A model generated the notes under the pieces. The model was not told where the DNA came from. It ran no database searches and saw only the letters and a program-made list of their open reading frames with translations. From contig NZ_JAENIL010000016.1 in assembly GCF_016595505.1 (NCBI RefSeq), forward strand, positions 1-64,000: a stretch of 64,000 bases of DNA, written 5' to 3'. Source of the stretch: Pelagicoccus mobilis (GTDB taxonomy: Bacteria; Verrucomicrobiota; Verrucomicrobiia; Opitutales; Opitutaceae). Of this stretch, positions 45,617 through 54,600 are shown in pieces. Positions within the stretch are counted from its first letter, which is position 1. Each line of letters starts with the position of its first letter. The translations under genes were made by a program, and so were the position numbers.

Positions 45617-47455
45617 CTACAACCAGCCATTCAATTGAGCGATACGGCCGAAGATACTGATACCGTACCTTCCCTTGAGCTCGCCGTCGTTGTCGATGAA
45701 CTTCTTGACGAGCGGCAAGGCTGGCTCACCCATCCAGTCGATCACATTGTGAAGCATCCACTCGTTGTTCGTACCTTCGAACAGTAGCCTTTCCAGACAA
45801 GCGAGAGCTTTCTTTGTTTTGCCGAGCTTGATCAAGGTCCAAGCCGCCATGATCCGCACTTCGTGCGAATCGTCCTCAAGTGCCTTCTCTAGCGTTTTCC
45901 TCACTGGAGAAGCATCTTGCTCCAACAAGTGGATACCGACGACAGCCCACCAACGCATACCTTCGTCAACATCGGACAAAGCATCAACAAATGCATCAAG
46001 GTTTCCCTTGTCGCGAGAAAGGGCCCGGTCAGCGGCATCAAGGTAATCCGCGAGCGGATACAGCTTCGGGTCACGGACCATCGCGTAAATGGTGAGTCCG
46101 TTTTCGGCAGCCCGTCGTTCTCGCATTTTCTCTGGCAGCAGCCCCGAGTCGTGTAACTCGAGCTGCTTCCTCCGCAGAGCCGCCTTCAATTCCGCGATCT
46201 TCGCCTGATGAGCCGGGCTATCGATCAGATTGTACACATTATCAAAGTCAACCTGGTTGTCATAGAATTCCTCCGATACGCGGGGACGGAAGAAGCGTCC
46301 GGTGATGTCGTCTGTTTTGCCTTCGCGGTGATGCTGCTCCCAAGCAGCCGTACCCTTCGCCTTCCAAAGATAAGCCAGATGCTGTCCAGCCGGAGCGAAG
46401 GGCATGTAATTAATATGGTAGGAGTAGTGCTTGCCACGCATCACCCGCACGTTATCGAGGCGCTCGTCCGCTCGCTCACGAAACGCGAGATGGTATTCAG
46501 GCTCGGGTTCGATGCCCTCACCTAGGAACACTGTTCCTTGATACGTATCCGGAATCTCAGCACCGGCGAGACTTAGCCAGGTCTTTGGCATATCGATGAA
46601 ACTCACCAAACGATCTACCGTGGTTCCAGGCTCCATTCCGGGATACAGGTGCTTGAACCTCTCTGGGATACGGACAATCAGCGGGCAGTGAATACCGCTC
46701 GAGTAGACGAAACGCTTGCTTCGGGCCATCACGCCGCCGTGGTCGGAATTGTATATCACGATCGTATCGTCCGCCAATCCGTCCGCTTCCAATGCGGCAA
46801 GACATTTGCCGAGTATCTTGTCCATGCGCTCCACCGCATCGGCGTACTTGGCGTAAGTCTTCCGGATTTCGGGTAGATCTGGGTGATACGAGAACAGCTT
46901 CATCTTAGCCGGATCGGTTTTCGTGTTCTCCACATCACCATGGGCTCGGCTCTCATGGGATTCGTTAATGTTGTACACGCAAAAGAAGGGCTGTCCCGGC
47001 TTTCGCTCGCGCCACCCGTAGATCTCCTTCCCATTTCCGTAATCCCACGGCTCCTTGTCTTCGCGTCCGCCTATATTGTAGTCGGTCTTGCCGGGATTCG
47101 AGGTGTGGTAACCAGCTTTTTTCAGCAGATCCGGATAGTAGCGGATTTGGTCGTGCGGGATCTCGTTACGGCTGCGCATCGGCTGCGTTCCGTTGGAAAT
47201 CCCGTACATGCCGGTAATCCAAACCGAACGCGTGGGAGCACAAACAGCTGCGTTGTCGAAACAGTACTCATAGCGAAACCCTTCATCCGCTAGGCTGTCG
47301 ATCGCAGGCGTTTGGGCATTGGTTCCACCATAAGCGCTGATCCAATTTATACCGTTATCCTCGCTGGTAATCCAGAGGATGTTCGGTCGCCTTTCCTTTC
47401 CCGCAACCGTGAACGCCACGGCAGTCAAAATCATCAGAGTGATCAATCTTTTCAT
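45617..47455 (-). CDS. S1 sulfatase with C-terminal HEAT-like repeats, exported
   Basis: A 612-residue protein from ATG 47455. Signal peptide is MKRLITLMILTAVAFTVAG. Sulfatase motifs: NILWITSEDNGINWISAYGG (Glu in place of the first Asp of the pair), CAPTRSVWITG (C72), TSNPGKTDYN and IVIYNSDHGGVMARSKRFVYSSG. About residues 470-612 form helical repeats (DEGMRWWAVVGIHLLEQDA, SHEVRIMAAWTLIKLG, NNEWMLHNVIDWMG), resembling HEAT repeats. Its start lies 1 base after the GH29 stop, so the two are one operon and likely act in succession on the same substrate. Confidence 0.92.
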   Translation of the reverse strand: MKRLITLMILTAVAFTVAGKERRPNILWITSEDNGINWISAYGGTNAQTPAIDSLADEGFRYEYCFDNAAVCAPTRSVWITGMYGISNGTQPMRSRNEIPHDQIRYYPDLLKKAGYHTSNPGKTDYNIGGREDKEPWDYGNGKEIYGWRERKPGQPFFCVYNINESHESRAHGDVENTKTDPAKMKLFSYHPDLPEIRKTYAKYADAVERMDKILGKCLAALEADGLADDTIVIYNSDHGGVMARSKRFVYSSGIHCPLIVRIPERFKHLYPGMEPGTTVDRLVSFIDMPKTWLSLAGAEIPDTYQGTVFLGEGIEPEPEYHLAFRERADERLDNVRVMRGKHYSYHINYMPFAPAGQHLAYLWKAKGTAAWEQHHREGKTDDITGRFFRPRVSEEFYDNQVDFDNVYNLIDSPAHQAKIAELKAALRRKQLELHDSGLLPEKMRERRAAENGLTIYAMVRDPKLYPLADYLDAADRALSRDKGNLDAFVDALSDVDEGMRWWAVVGIHLLEQDASPVRKTLEKALEDDSHEVRIMAAWTLIKLGKTKKALACLERLLFEGTNNEWMLHNVIDWMGEPALPLVKKFIDNDGELKGRYGISIFGRIAQLNGWL

Positions 47456-47456
47456 A

Positions 47457-48923
47457 CTACTCAAAAACTCCACTCACCTTAACTGTCCATGCATAAGCGC
47501 ATGGGGCAGTGGAAGGGGTAACGGCGGGAACTTCGACTTCGATCGCGTCCCCACGCTGCTTCCATTTCAGCTTGCCAGGAAGCCCGAGCAGCGAAACTTC
47601 AGCGTCCTTAGCAACCTTGACGCCTTTGATGAGCATCTTGTCCTCCGGATAAACCGGGCAAATCGCATAGAGAGCGTCCCCTTTTTGCGTGAACCACATC
47701 TCCTTGGTGGCGAAACCCTCCTGTGGATTCACCGTTAGCTGCATGATGTCGAAACCGGATTTGTACTCCCCGCGCTCCGCATCCTGGATCTTACCCTCGG
47801 TCCATTGGCAGCTTTTCTTCCAAGCCTTCGTCCCGTAGATGGCTTCACCATTGATCGCGAGCCAGTCGCCGATCTCCTTCATGCGCTCCTGCTGGATCAC
47901 TGGAATGCGTCCGTCAGCCGTAGGGCCGATATCGAGCAGGAAGTTCCCTCCGCGACTGACGATGTCCACCAGCATGTAGACGAACTTCTGGCCGGTGTTG
48001 TAATCGGCGAGATTCTCGGTACGGCTAAAACCGTAGGAATGAGCCATGCCACGGCTTTCCTCCCAGGCGATACTCGGATCGTTTAGACCGGAACCGTACT
48101 CGGTCGTATAGTAGCCGCCGTGGGTGTGACGGCATCCTTTGCCCCAACGGTCGTTGATCACAATCTCATCCTTGCTCGGAGATTCATTGAAAAGCCATGC
48201 CAGCATTTCGGTCGAACGCCATGTCGTATCCGGATGTTCCCACTCTCCATCACTGAAGATGACCGAAGGAGCGTACTTGCTCACCACATCCTTAAACTGC
48301 GGAATCATATGCTGGTCCACATAAAGATCCACGTCGCTCGCGTAGAGCGGATTGTACCACTCGTAGAGCGAGTAGTAGATGCCCATCTTCATCTCGGTCT
48401 TGCGAACAGCAGTGGTGAGTTCACCAAGCAAGTCTCGTCCAGGACCAGTGCCAACGCTATTCCATGGACGCCCCCAAGACCGGTCGGCCTGCTCATTGGG
48501 CCAGAGGCAGAAACCGTCATGGTGCTTCGAGGTAAGCACTACGTATTTCGCGCCTGAACTCTCCATGACCTCCGCCCACTGATCCGGATCAAAGAGCTCG
48601 GTCTTGAATTCAGTCGCGAAATCTGGATACGTGAACAACGGACCGTAGTTTGCGTCGTGAAAGGCCTTCGTTTCCTTGTACCCTTGCTTCACGCGTTTCT
48701 CGTCCACGAGATTCCGCCAATACCATTCCGAATAAAATCCGTTCTTCGAAAAAGACGGCACACTGTAGGGACCCCAATGAATGAAGATCCCAAACTTGGC
48801 ATCTTTCCACCACTGAGGGGTCTCTCTCGCGTCGAGAGATTGCCAATTCGCTTCGTATACAGGAGCCGCATACGCGTTCAGAGTAAATCCGAACGCCAAT
48901 ACAAACAGGAGCAGTTTCTTCAT
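47457..48923 (-). CDS. GH29 alpha-L-fucosidase, exported
   Basis: A 488-residue retaining exo-fucosidase with signal peptide MKKLLLFVLAFGFTLNAYA. Motifs in order: WWKDAKFGIFIHWGPYSVP, YVVLTSKHHDGFCLWP, RDLLGELTTAVRKTEMKMGI, VIFSDGEWEH with nucleophile D225, then NDRWG. A C-terminal beta domain follows. Release of terminal fucose is the family activity; galactosidase side activity exists. It is followed 1 base later by the HEAT-sulfatase gene. Upstream are an IS4 remnant and motif copy 7. Confidence 0.93.
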   Translation of the reverse strand: MKKLLLFVLAFGFTLNAYAAPVYEANWQSLDARETPQWWKDAKFGIFIHWGPYSVPSFSKNGFYSEWYWRNLVDEKRVKQGYKETKAFHDANYGPLFTYPDFATEFKTELFDPDQWAEVMESSGAKYVVLTSKHHDGFCLWPNEQADRSWGRPWNSVGTGPGRDLLGELTTAVRKTEMKMGIYYSLYEWYNPLYASDVDLYVDQHMIPQFKDVVSKYAPSVIFSDGEWEHPDTTWRSTEMLAWLFNESPSKDEIVINDRWGKGCRHTHGGYYTTEYGSGLNDPSIAWEESRGMAHSYGFSRTENLADYNTGQKFVYMLVDIVSRGGNFLLDIGPTADGRIPVIQQERMKEIGDWLAINGEAIYGTKAWKKSCQWTEGKIQDAERGEYKSGFDIMQLTVNPQEGFATKEMWFTQKGDALYAICPVYPEDKMLIKGVKVAKDAEVSLLGLPGKLKWKQRGDAIEVEVPAVTPSTAPCAYAWTVKVSGVFE

Positions 48924-49115
48924 GAATTTTATAACAATCAGTTCCAGGCACTAGCAGCTAGCTAAAGGTCATTGAACATCAACCGGTTAGAACCAAAAAC
49001 ATCTAAGTCTCTCGTATCGCGTTCCATAAGCAGCTGACGAATAGGGGCTTCGGAAAATATATTCACACTGATCACTTGAAGGATTCGACTCATGCTTTGT
49101 TCGATACGCAGGGTC

Positions 49116-49404
49116 TTATCGGTTGGCATACGCGAGGCTGGCTCGCGTAACCGTTCCGCGAATACCCACCGCGTGGAGCAATTTGGCTTGCGATTCGAGG
49201 CAGGCCTCGATGTCGCACAAGCTTTCCCCGCAAGCGAGCTGCGCGGAATACCATGCAAAGGAACTGGTCCTTTGCCGTGAAGCTCCTGCATGCCCGAGGC
49301 ATGGGATGGTTGGACACGCAACGATCGAACTCCTCGCGTACAATCACATCCGCTATTTGAGAGAAGACGAGACGGCCAGCATCCATGCCCGCCAGTCCCA
49401 CCAA
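49116..49404 (-). mobile_element. IS4-family transposase remnant (N-terminus)
   Basis: Frames on the minus strand read RLVFSQIADVIVREEFDRCV, RSFTAKDQFLCMVF, then in another frame ACGESLCDIEACLESQAKLL and RGTVTRASLAYANR. This is the N-terminal part of IS4-type transposases (FSQLxxFxPxYEFQRCV, RSFTxWDQFLCM, ESLRDIEAC, SRSTLAxAN). A frameshift splits it and the DDE domain is absent. Confidence 0.85.
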
Positions 49405-49549
49405 GGCCAGAATCCGCTGAAATCCAATTCAAACGCGTCACACGCAAGCAAATACCTTTCTCCCTGATATCCATGAGTTTGCAAAACCAAAACCAGTCCC
49501 TTAGCTGGACCCTATTGACCTGCAGTATAGATCCGTTGCCCTGGACGAG

Positions 49550-49577
49550 CCTTAACAATACAAACAACAGTTAGCAC
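49550..49577 (+). promoter_or_regulatory. 28-nt shared intergenic motif, copy 7
   Basis: CCTTAACAATAC at the left end and AGTTAGCAC at the right end, nearly identical to copy 1. The match extends upstream to AGATCCGTTGC and downstream into the MNTLELR fragment. The IS4 remnant lies between it and GH29, 627 bp away. Confidence 0.65.
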
Positions 49578-49594
49578 GATACCATATTGGCACT

Positions 49595-49655
49595 ATGAAT
49601 ACTTTGGAACTTCGTGGTTGTTTCCCAGGATTGAAATCTGAAGGTGCCGAATTCT
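49595..49655 (+). pseudogene. Truncated 5' end of an unknown gene (MNTLELR type), copy 2
   Basis: Reads MNTLELRGCFPGLKSEGAE before running into a fragment of the GPH symporter gene. It starts 45 bp after the left end of the motif, exactly as in copy 1. Confidence 0.5.
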
Positions 49656-49656
49656 A

Positions 49657-49734
49657 TCAGGGAGTTTCCCAAAGGCGATCCAGCATCTTTTTTTCAATTT
49701 TCTCCATCGTTTTGCCGTCGAGTTTGTAATAAAG
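49657..49734 (-). pseudogene. 3' remnant of a GPH symporter gene
   Basis: About 78 bp nearly identical to the last 26 codons of the intact gene at 12721 (GCGATCCAGCATCT, TTTTCAATTTTCTCCATCG and GTCGAGTTT are shared). It is a leftover of a duplicated transporter. Confidence 0.8.
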
Positions 49735-49771
49735 TGGTTACTCCCGATCTGAACAATCTCTCTAAAAGCAA

Positions 49772-50023
49772 TCAGGAACAATCCGATTCCAAACAACGTT
49801 GTTCGCATTTAGAACACCGGAGTGTCACTGCATCATCACCGCTAAGCTCGATCAACTCACCTAACCTTTCAGTTAAATCTTCTCCAGCAGACATAAGCGC
49901 TTCAAAATCCCTCCGCGATTTTTCACTCCCAACTTCGATTTGGATCAACTGAGCGTACCCAAGAATCTGATTCAGCCGATTAAAAAGGTCATCGCTCAAC
50001 CGCGCCTGCTTTCCTTGGTTCAT
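49772..50023 (-). CDS. Mini-HisKA-like protein 2
   Basis: An 83-residue protein that starts MNQGKQARLSDDLFNRLNQI, then LGYAQLIQIEVG. It aligns with the histidine-kinase dimerisation helix, but the phospho-accepting His position is Asp (SDDLFNRLN against SHELRTPLN). A second helix (FEALMSAGEDLTERLGELI) follows, and a tail with CSKCEQRCLESDC that looks like a small metal-binding knuckle. No ATPase domain. It is the sister of 29214 and lies just after the 50065 sulfatase gene on the same strand, 41 bp away. Confidence 0.6.
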   Translation of the reverse strand: MNQGKQARLSDDLFNRLNQILGYAQLIQIEVGSEKSRRDFEALMSAGEDLTERLGELIELSGDDAVTLRCSKCEQRCLESDCS

Positions 50024-50064
50024 CTATACGTTACAATATCTAAAGGTTCAAAACTCAGAAGCGA

Positions 50065-51552
50065 TCACCTAACAACAACCGGCTCTTCCAAACCAAGACT
50101 CAAGTACTGCTCTTGTGGTGCCTCACAACGCTCTAGATTCTCTCTGAGAAGCGATAGCATCCTTTTTTCAATGGTGGCCGAACTCAGGGGGTTCGCCTGC
50201 TGTGGGTCTTTCTCCAAGTCATAGAGGAGCGTTCTAGAGAAGTCTCCTCTATTTTTGTTCATCTTGAACTTCAAGAGCTGACAGTTCTTGGAAAACGAAA
50301 AAGGTTCCACCAGCTCGACACCAACAAACTCCTCTGGTGAATATCGATGACTCATGTGGCATGGCATAAGAGTATAGTGCCCTATCTGCGGCACCGAATC
50401 ATCACGCCCTCTCATGTAAACGTAACGCCCGTCCGTCACATTAACATGCTTACCATAGTATCCAAAAATCGCTGACTCACGGACCGGGCGATCACTGCTA
50501 ATAACTTGAGCCAGGTCCTTACCGAGCATATCAGGTCGCAAATCAACCCCATGGTTTCGCAAAATAGTTGGCCCTAAATCGATCGATGGTTGAACGAGAG
50601 AGCTCCGACGTTCCCCTTTTATCCTACTTCTCGGGTCCCAGACAAACAATGGCGTATGTGCTATTTCGTTGAATACGGGCATCACATTCTTCAACCAGTT
50701 TTCGTGTTCCCCCAATAAAATACCATGGTCCGTCCAAACCACGAACATTGTATCGTCCCACATCTCATACCGATCCAACTCATCCATCACCCGCCCCAAG
50801 CTCTCGTCGCACATTCTGATTAGCGCCGAGTAACAAGCTCGGAGGTGTTGAGTTGTCTTCTCATCATAACAATCAGAGCCTACATGAGGCCAATCCGCCA
50901 CAAGATCCTGCTCCATAGAGTCTTTGTAATCCTCAATGAACCTCTCTGGAACGAAAAATGGCTCATGAGGATCGAAGCACTCTATTTGCAACAACCAATT
51001 GTCCGCATCGTGATTCCTTTCAATAAACTCGATTCCTTTATCAATCGTGCGCGTCTGGCAGTGAGTAGACTCGGAGGACATGGCCCCCCTGTTCTTCCAG
51101 TCCTGCACGACCAAGCCCTTATTCAAATTCGAATTCTGCGAAGCCGCTGACGATGGCAGCTCAGGACTACCAACAAGGCCGACCCAGGGATCACCCTCCT
51201 GCCCACGAACGGACTCCCAGGTTGAGTAGCGGGTGTGGTAGTTCGAACCACCATCCTCCCAATAGTGGTAATGATCACTAACTAAATGTGTGTGCACTCC
51301 GCTATTTTTAAGGATTTCCGGAATGGAGTCATCAAATGGCTCCAAGGGTCCCCAATCCCTGTGAAGAAAACCTGGCCGAGCCGTATGAAAATCCCGCCTA
51401 GAAGGCATGCACGGCATTGAGCAACAGTAACTGTTGTCAAATGTTGCAGTTACGCTAGCAAGTCGATCGAAGTTCGGAGAATCTATCTCCCCCCCATAAG
51501 GTCCGAGATGTCTCCGGTTTAGCGAGTCGAACATCAATACAATGGTCTTCAT
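50065..51552 (-). CDS. S1 sulfatase without signal peptide
   Basis: A 495-residue protein from ATG 51552 (upstream frame to 51588). It begins directly with MKTIVLMFDSLNRRHLGPYG, with no export signal, so the enzyme is probably cytosolic. The formylglycine motif is CMPSR (C48) followed by RDFHTARPGFLHRDWGPLEP. It has LQIECFDPHEPFFVPERF and MFVVWTDHGILLGEHENWLKN. This DS-type sulfatase group often desulfates imported sugars. The 5' end recurs as a remnant at 56302-56358, so the gene was part of the 4.9-kb duplication. Confidence 0.9.
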   Translation of the reverse strand: MKTIVLMFDSLNRRHLGPYGGEIDSPNFDRLASVTATFDNSYCCSMPCMPSRRDFHTARPGFLHRDWGPLEPFDDSIPEILKNSGVHTHLVSDHYHYWEDGGSNYHTRYSTWESVRGQEGDPWVGLVGSPELPSSAASQNSNLNKGLVVQDWKNRGAMSSESTHCQTRTIDKGIEFIERNHDADNWLLQIECFDPHEPFFVPERFIEDYKDSMEQDLVADWPHVGSDCYDEKTTQHLRACYSALIRMCDESLGRVMDELDRYEMWDDTMFVVWTDHGILLGEHENWLKNVMPVFNEIAHTPLFVWDPRSRIKGERRSSLVQPSIDLGPTILRNHGVDLRPDMLGKDLAQVISSDRPVRESAIFGYYGKHVNVTDGRYVYMRGRDDSVPQIGHYTLMPCHMSHRYSPEEFVGVELVEPFSFSKNCQLLKFKMNKNRGDFSRTLLYDLEKDPQQANPLSSATIEKRMLSLLRENLERCEAPQEQYLSLGLEEPVVVR

Positions 51553-51687
51553 CCTAGATATCTTGTAACAGCAATTTCGAAGAAACAAAAAACCAGCAGC
51601 GATGAGTCACGAAGGGCCTGATTCGAAACAACAAGCCGCTTCGTTTCTCTTGCGATTTTAAATACTTCCGTTAGCAGATTCTCCACA

Positions 51688-54600
51688 TCAGTTCTTCACA
51701 CTAAAATCATCAAACGAGGCAATCTGCTTATAGGTATTGACCCCGACCTGACCGGACGCGTGATTCGAGTCCGTGGCGCTGACTACCAGAACATCATTAA
51801 GGTAGCCAAGTAAGCTGCTGCCCGATACTACAAACTTGAGACTGTAGAAAGTGTCCGCGTTCATAGTTACTGACGAACTTGCTAGATCGGTCTTCCCACC
51901 ACCCAAATTCCTTTGAATCGCCAGCGTTCCCGCGGCAGGTTTATAATACAGCAAATAGTAATTACTATTGTTGGAATACCGAGCTAAGAGACCCGTTTGC
52001 GATGTACCCCAGCTGCTTGCCTTCACGTCTGCTTCAACCGCATAGTCTGTCCAAGAACTCTGCCCCGCAAAGCTCCTACACGTCCCCGTTGCGTTATCGC
52101 TCTGAAACACTGTGTTCCCGCTATCGTCAATGTGACTGAACCCGTTTATGGTATCGGTCCATGGCGATGGGTCTGGTTGCGTTTCGAAATCGTCCGAAAA
52201 CTGGGTTTGGTTCGGTGCCTTCTCGATGAAGACGAGATATTGCACGCCCGCAGTACTGTTGCCTTCCATCAAACCTCCCAAGACCATCAGAGTGTCCCCG
52301 GACAAGTAGTCCTTCGTCCAGATATCCATAGTTTCCGTGGTGACGCCATCCCTGTGGCGAAGCGTCGAGGACACGTTGGTTCTCTTTACAAATCCGTATT
52401 CAGATAGCCAATCAGGCTCCAATCCTGCGGGAAGCAAAGCATGCACGATGGCGTCCTGCTCGAGCTCTATGGTGCTCAAGTTTAGATCGGAACGGTTTCT
52501 ATCTTCGAAAGAACTTGTGAAGAGGTAAAGATCCCCTCCGTAGCCAATGTTATCCACGTCATCGATAGACCACGCTGCGTCTGGATACACTTGCAAATGA
52601 TCAACTGCTTTTCGAATCGTGTAGGCGATGTCGACATCGCTCTTCCTTCTGTATTGAGTTACGTCAAACGGCAGCTTGTAGCGCACCGCCACACCTTCGC
52701 AATTCATACCGGTGTAGTAACGCTCCCCTAGCGAGTCGTTGAACTTTTTAATGAAAAGAGTCGAAGCATAAGGGATATCCTTACTGAAGTCGCTCCAGGT
52801 GGTTCCGCCGTCAGTAGATCTCAACACGCCAAAGGTGGTTGCGGCCAATACTTCCTGTTCGCTACCGTAATCAGCGTATATATCAAAGTACCGATAGCCT
52901 TCATTCGGCGTGGGTTCGCCTTCCGATGGATCCGTCGTGTGAACGAGCATCCATGTTGATCCTCCATCCGTACTCTTATAAATTCCATGATCACCTCCCT
53001 TGTCGTTGGACGCGGCAAAGATCACCGTAGAGCCGTTGTTGTCGACCGTAGCTAAGGCCTCGATTTTATCCGTACTCATTACCCTCGACCACGTGCCGGT
53101 CCCAGCATGCTTGAACACGCCTCCTTGGGAATTGCTAGCATCTGCGATATACAGTGTAGATGAAGAGTTCGGATCGATTCTAATCTTCCTTATGTACATC
53201 CCACCCGGCAAACCGGAATTCATAGTCGTCCAAGAGGCGCCCGAGTTGACGCTCTTGTAGACGCCTCGGTGCTCGGCAATGGTCTCTAGATCCACTCCGC
53301 TAAGCGTTTGCCACCCACTCGAATCTCTAGCTCTAGCTTCTCCATTTGTGAACGCCAACTGCGCGAATACGGTCGAACCGCTGTAGAAATTGACCTGCTT
53401 CCATGTAGTCGTATCATTGAAGAATACATCGAATGTGATATCGACTTCTTCTCCGCTTTGGGACGAAACCAAGGAGTACTCTGCCTTGGCAGTATCACCT
53501 GCAGTTTGGCTCTGCACCTTGAGCACGCGATCGCCTTTATTGGGAAAAAGAGCTGTATCCACGAATCCATTACCTGTTTCAGTGAACGTCCAATCAGGGA
53601 TACTCTGGCCCGAGCTATAATCGTTAAAACTTTGGGAGTAGACGCTCGTCCCTCCATTGTTGATTTTGAGTGCATCGATGCGAAATTCTCCAGCCTGATT
53701 ACCTATTGAGTAAATGAACTTGTCCAAACCTCCAGAGATCGGACTTTTGAAGCTCAATCCAGTCGCCGGACTTACGAGCTTCCCATAGACATATACGTAA
53801 TAAAGCTCATTCACCGTATCTAAGCGCACGCGAATGTTGTAGAAAGGCGTGCTGCCCACAGTCGCATAAAGTGTTCGGCTCGTCAGTGCGTCGGCAGCAC
53901 TCAGTGGCGTGGGATCCAGTACCAGATCAAAAATATTCGCCTCCGGTACGCCACTCATCAAGGGATCATTTTTTTCATCAAGTCGATCATCCCCTGCAAT
54001 ATCGTTCTTGAAAAAATGCGGTTTCGTACGGTCCGTGAATTTCGCAAACTGGTTGGAGGGAAAGCCAGCCCACGCGTAAACTATGTTGGAATTGTCGGGA
54101 TCCGAAACGATACCAATCCCCTTACCCTGCTTGCCGTTGTCCGGATCGCCCATGCTCTTCCAACTATTTCCATAATCGACACTTTTCCAGAAGCCGCGAT
54201 CTGCTTCCGCGTGATACATGATACTGGGGTCGTTGGCGTCTACATGGATGTCATTGCCTTGAGCGCCTTCCATTCCCCAACCTCGGTGGATTCCAAAACG
54301 TGTGTAGGACGACGACGAGGTAACCATGGGAATGAAATTCGCCCCCGAATCCACGCTCTTAAAGATGCCGGCTCCGTCTCCGGTAATGATCAAATGATCG
54401 TTGGAAGAGGTGGTCGCCTGCACCATGAGGCTTTGTGGAATGAAGAAATCCAAGAAATTCCGGCTGTAGTTGTTCAGCCCCGTCCAATTCGAACCGCCAT
54501 TCGTGGTTCGGTACACAGCACTGCTACTGCTACTAAATCCGACTTTGTACGCCGTATATACTCGATTTGCATTAAGCTGGCTGATCGCAACGTCATAGAA

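Noticed and set aside
48962-49567. 201-residue minus-strand frame upstream of GH29
   Set aside because: It covers the IS4 remnant in a wrong frame, and only the other frames show conserved transposase motifs.
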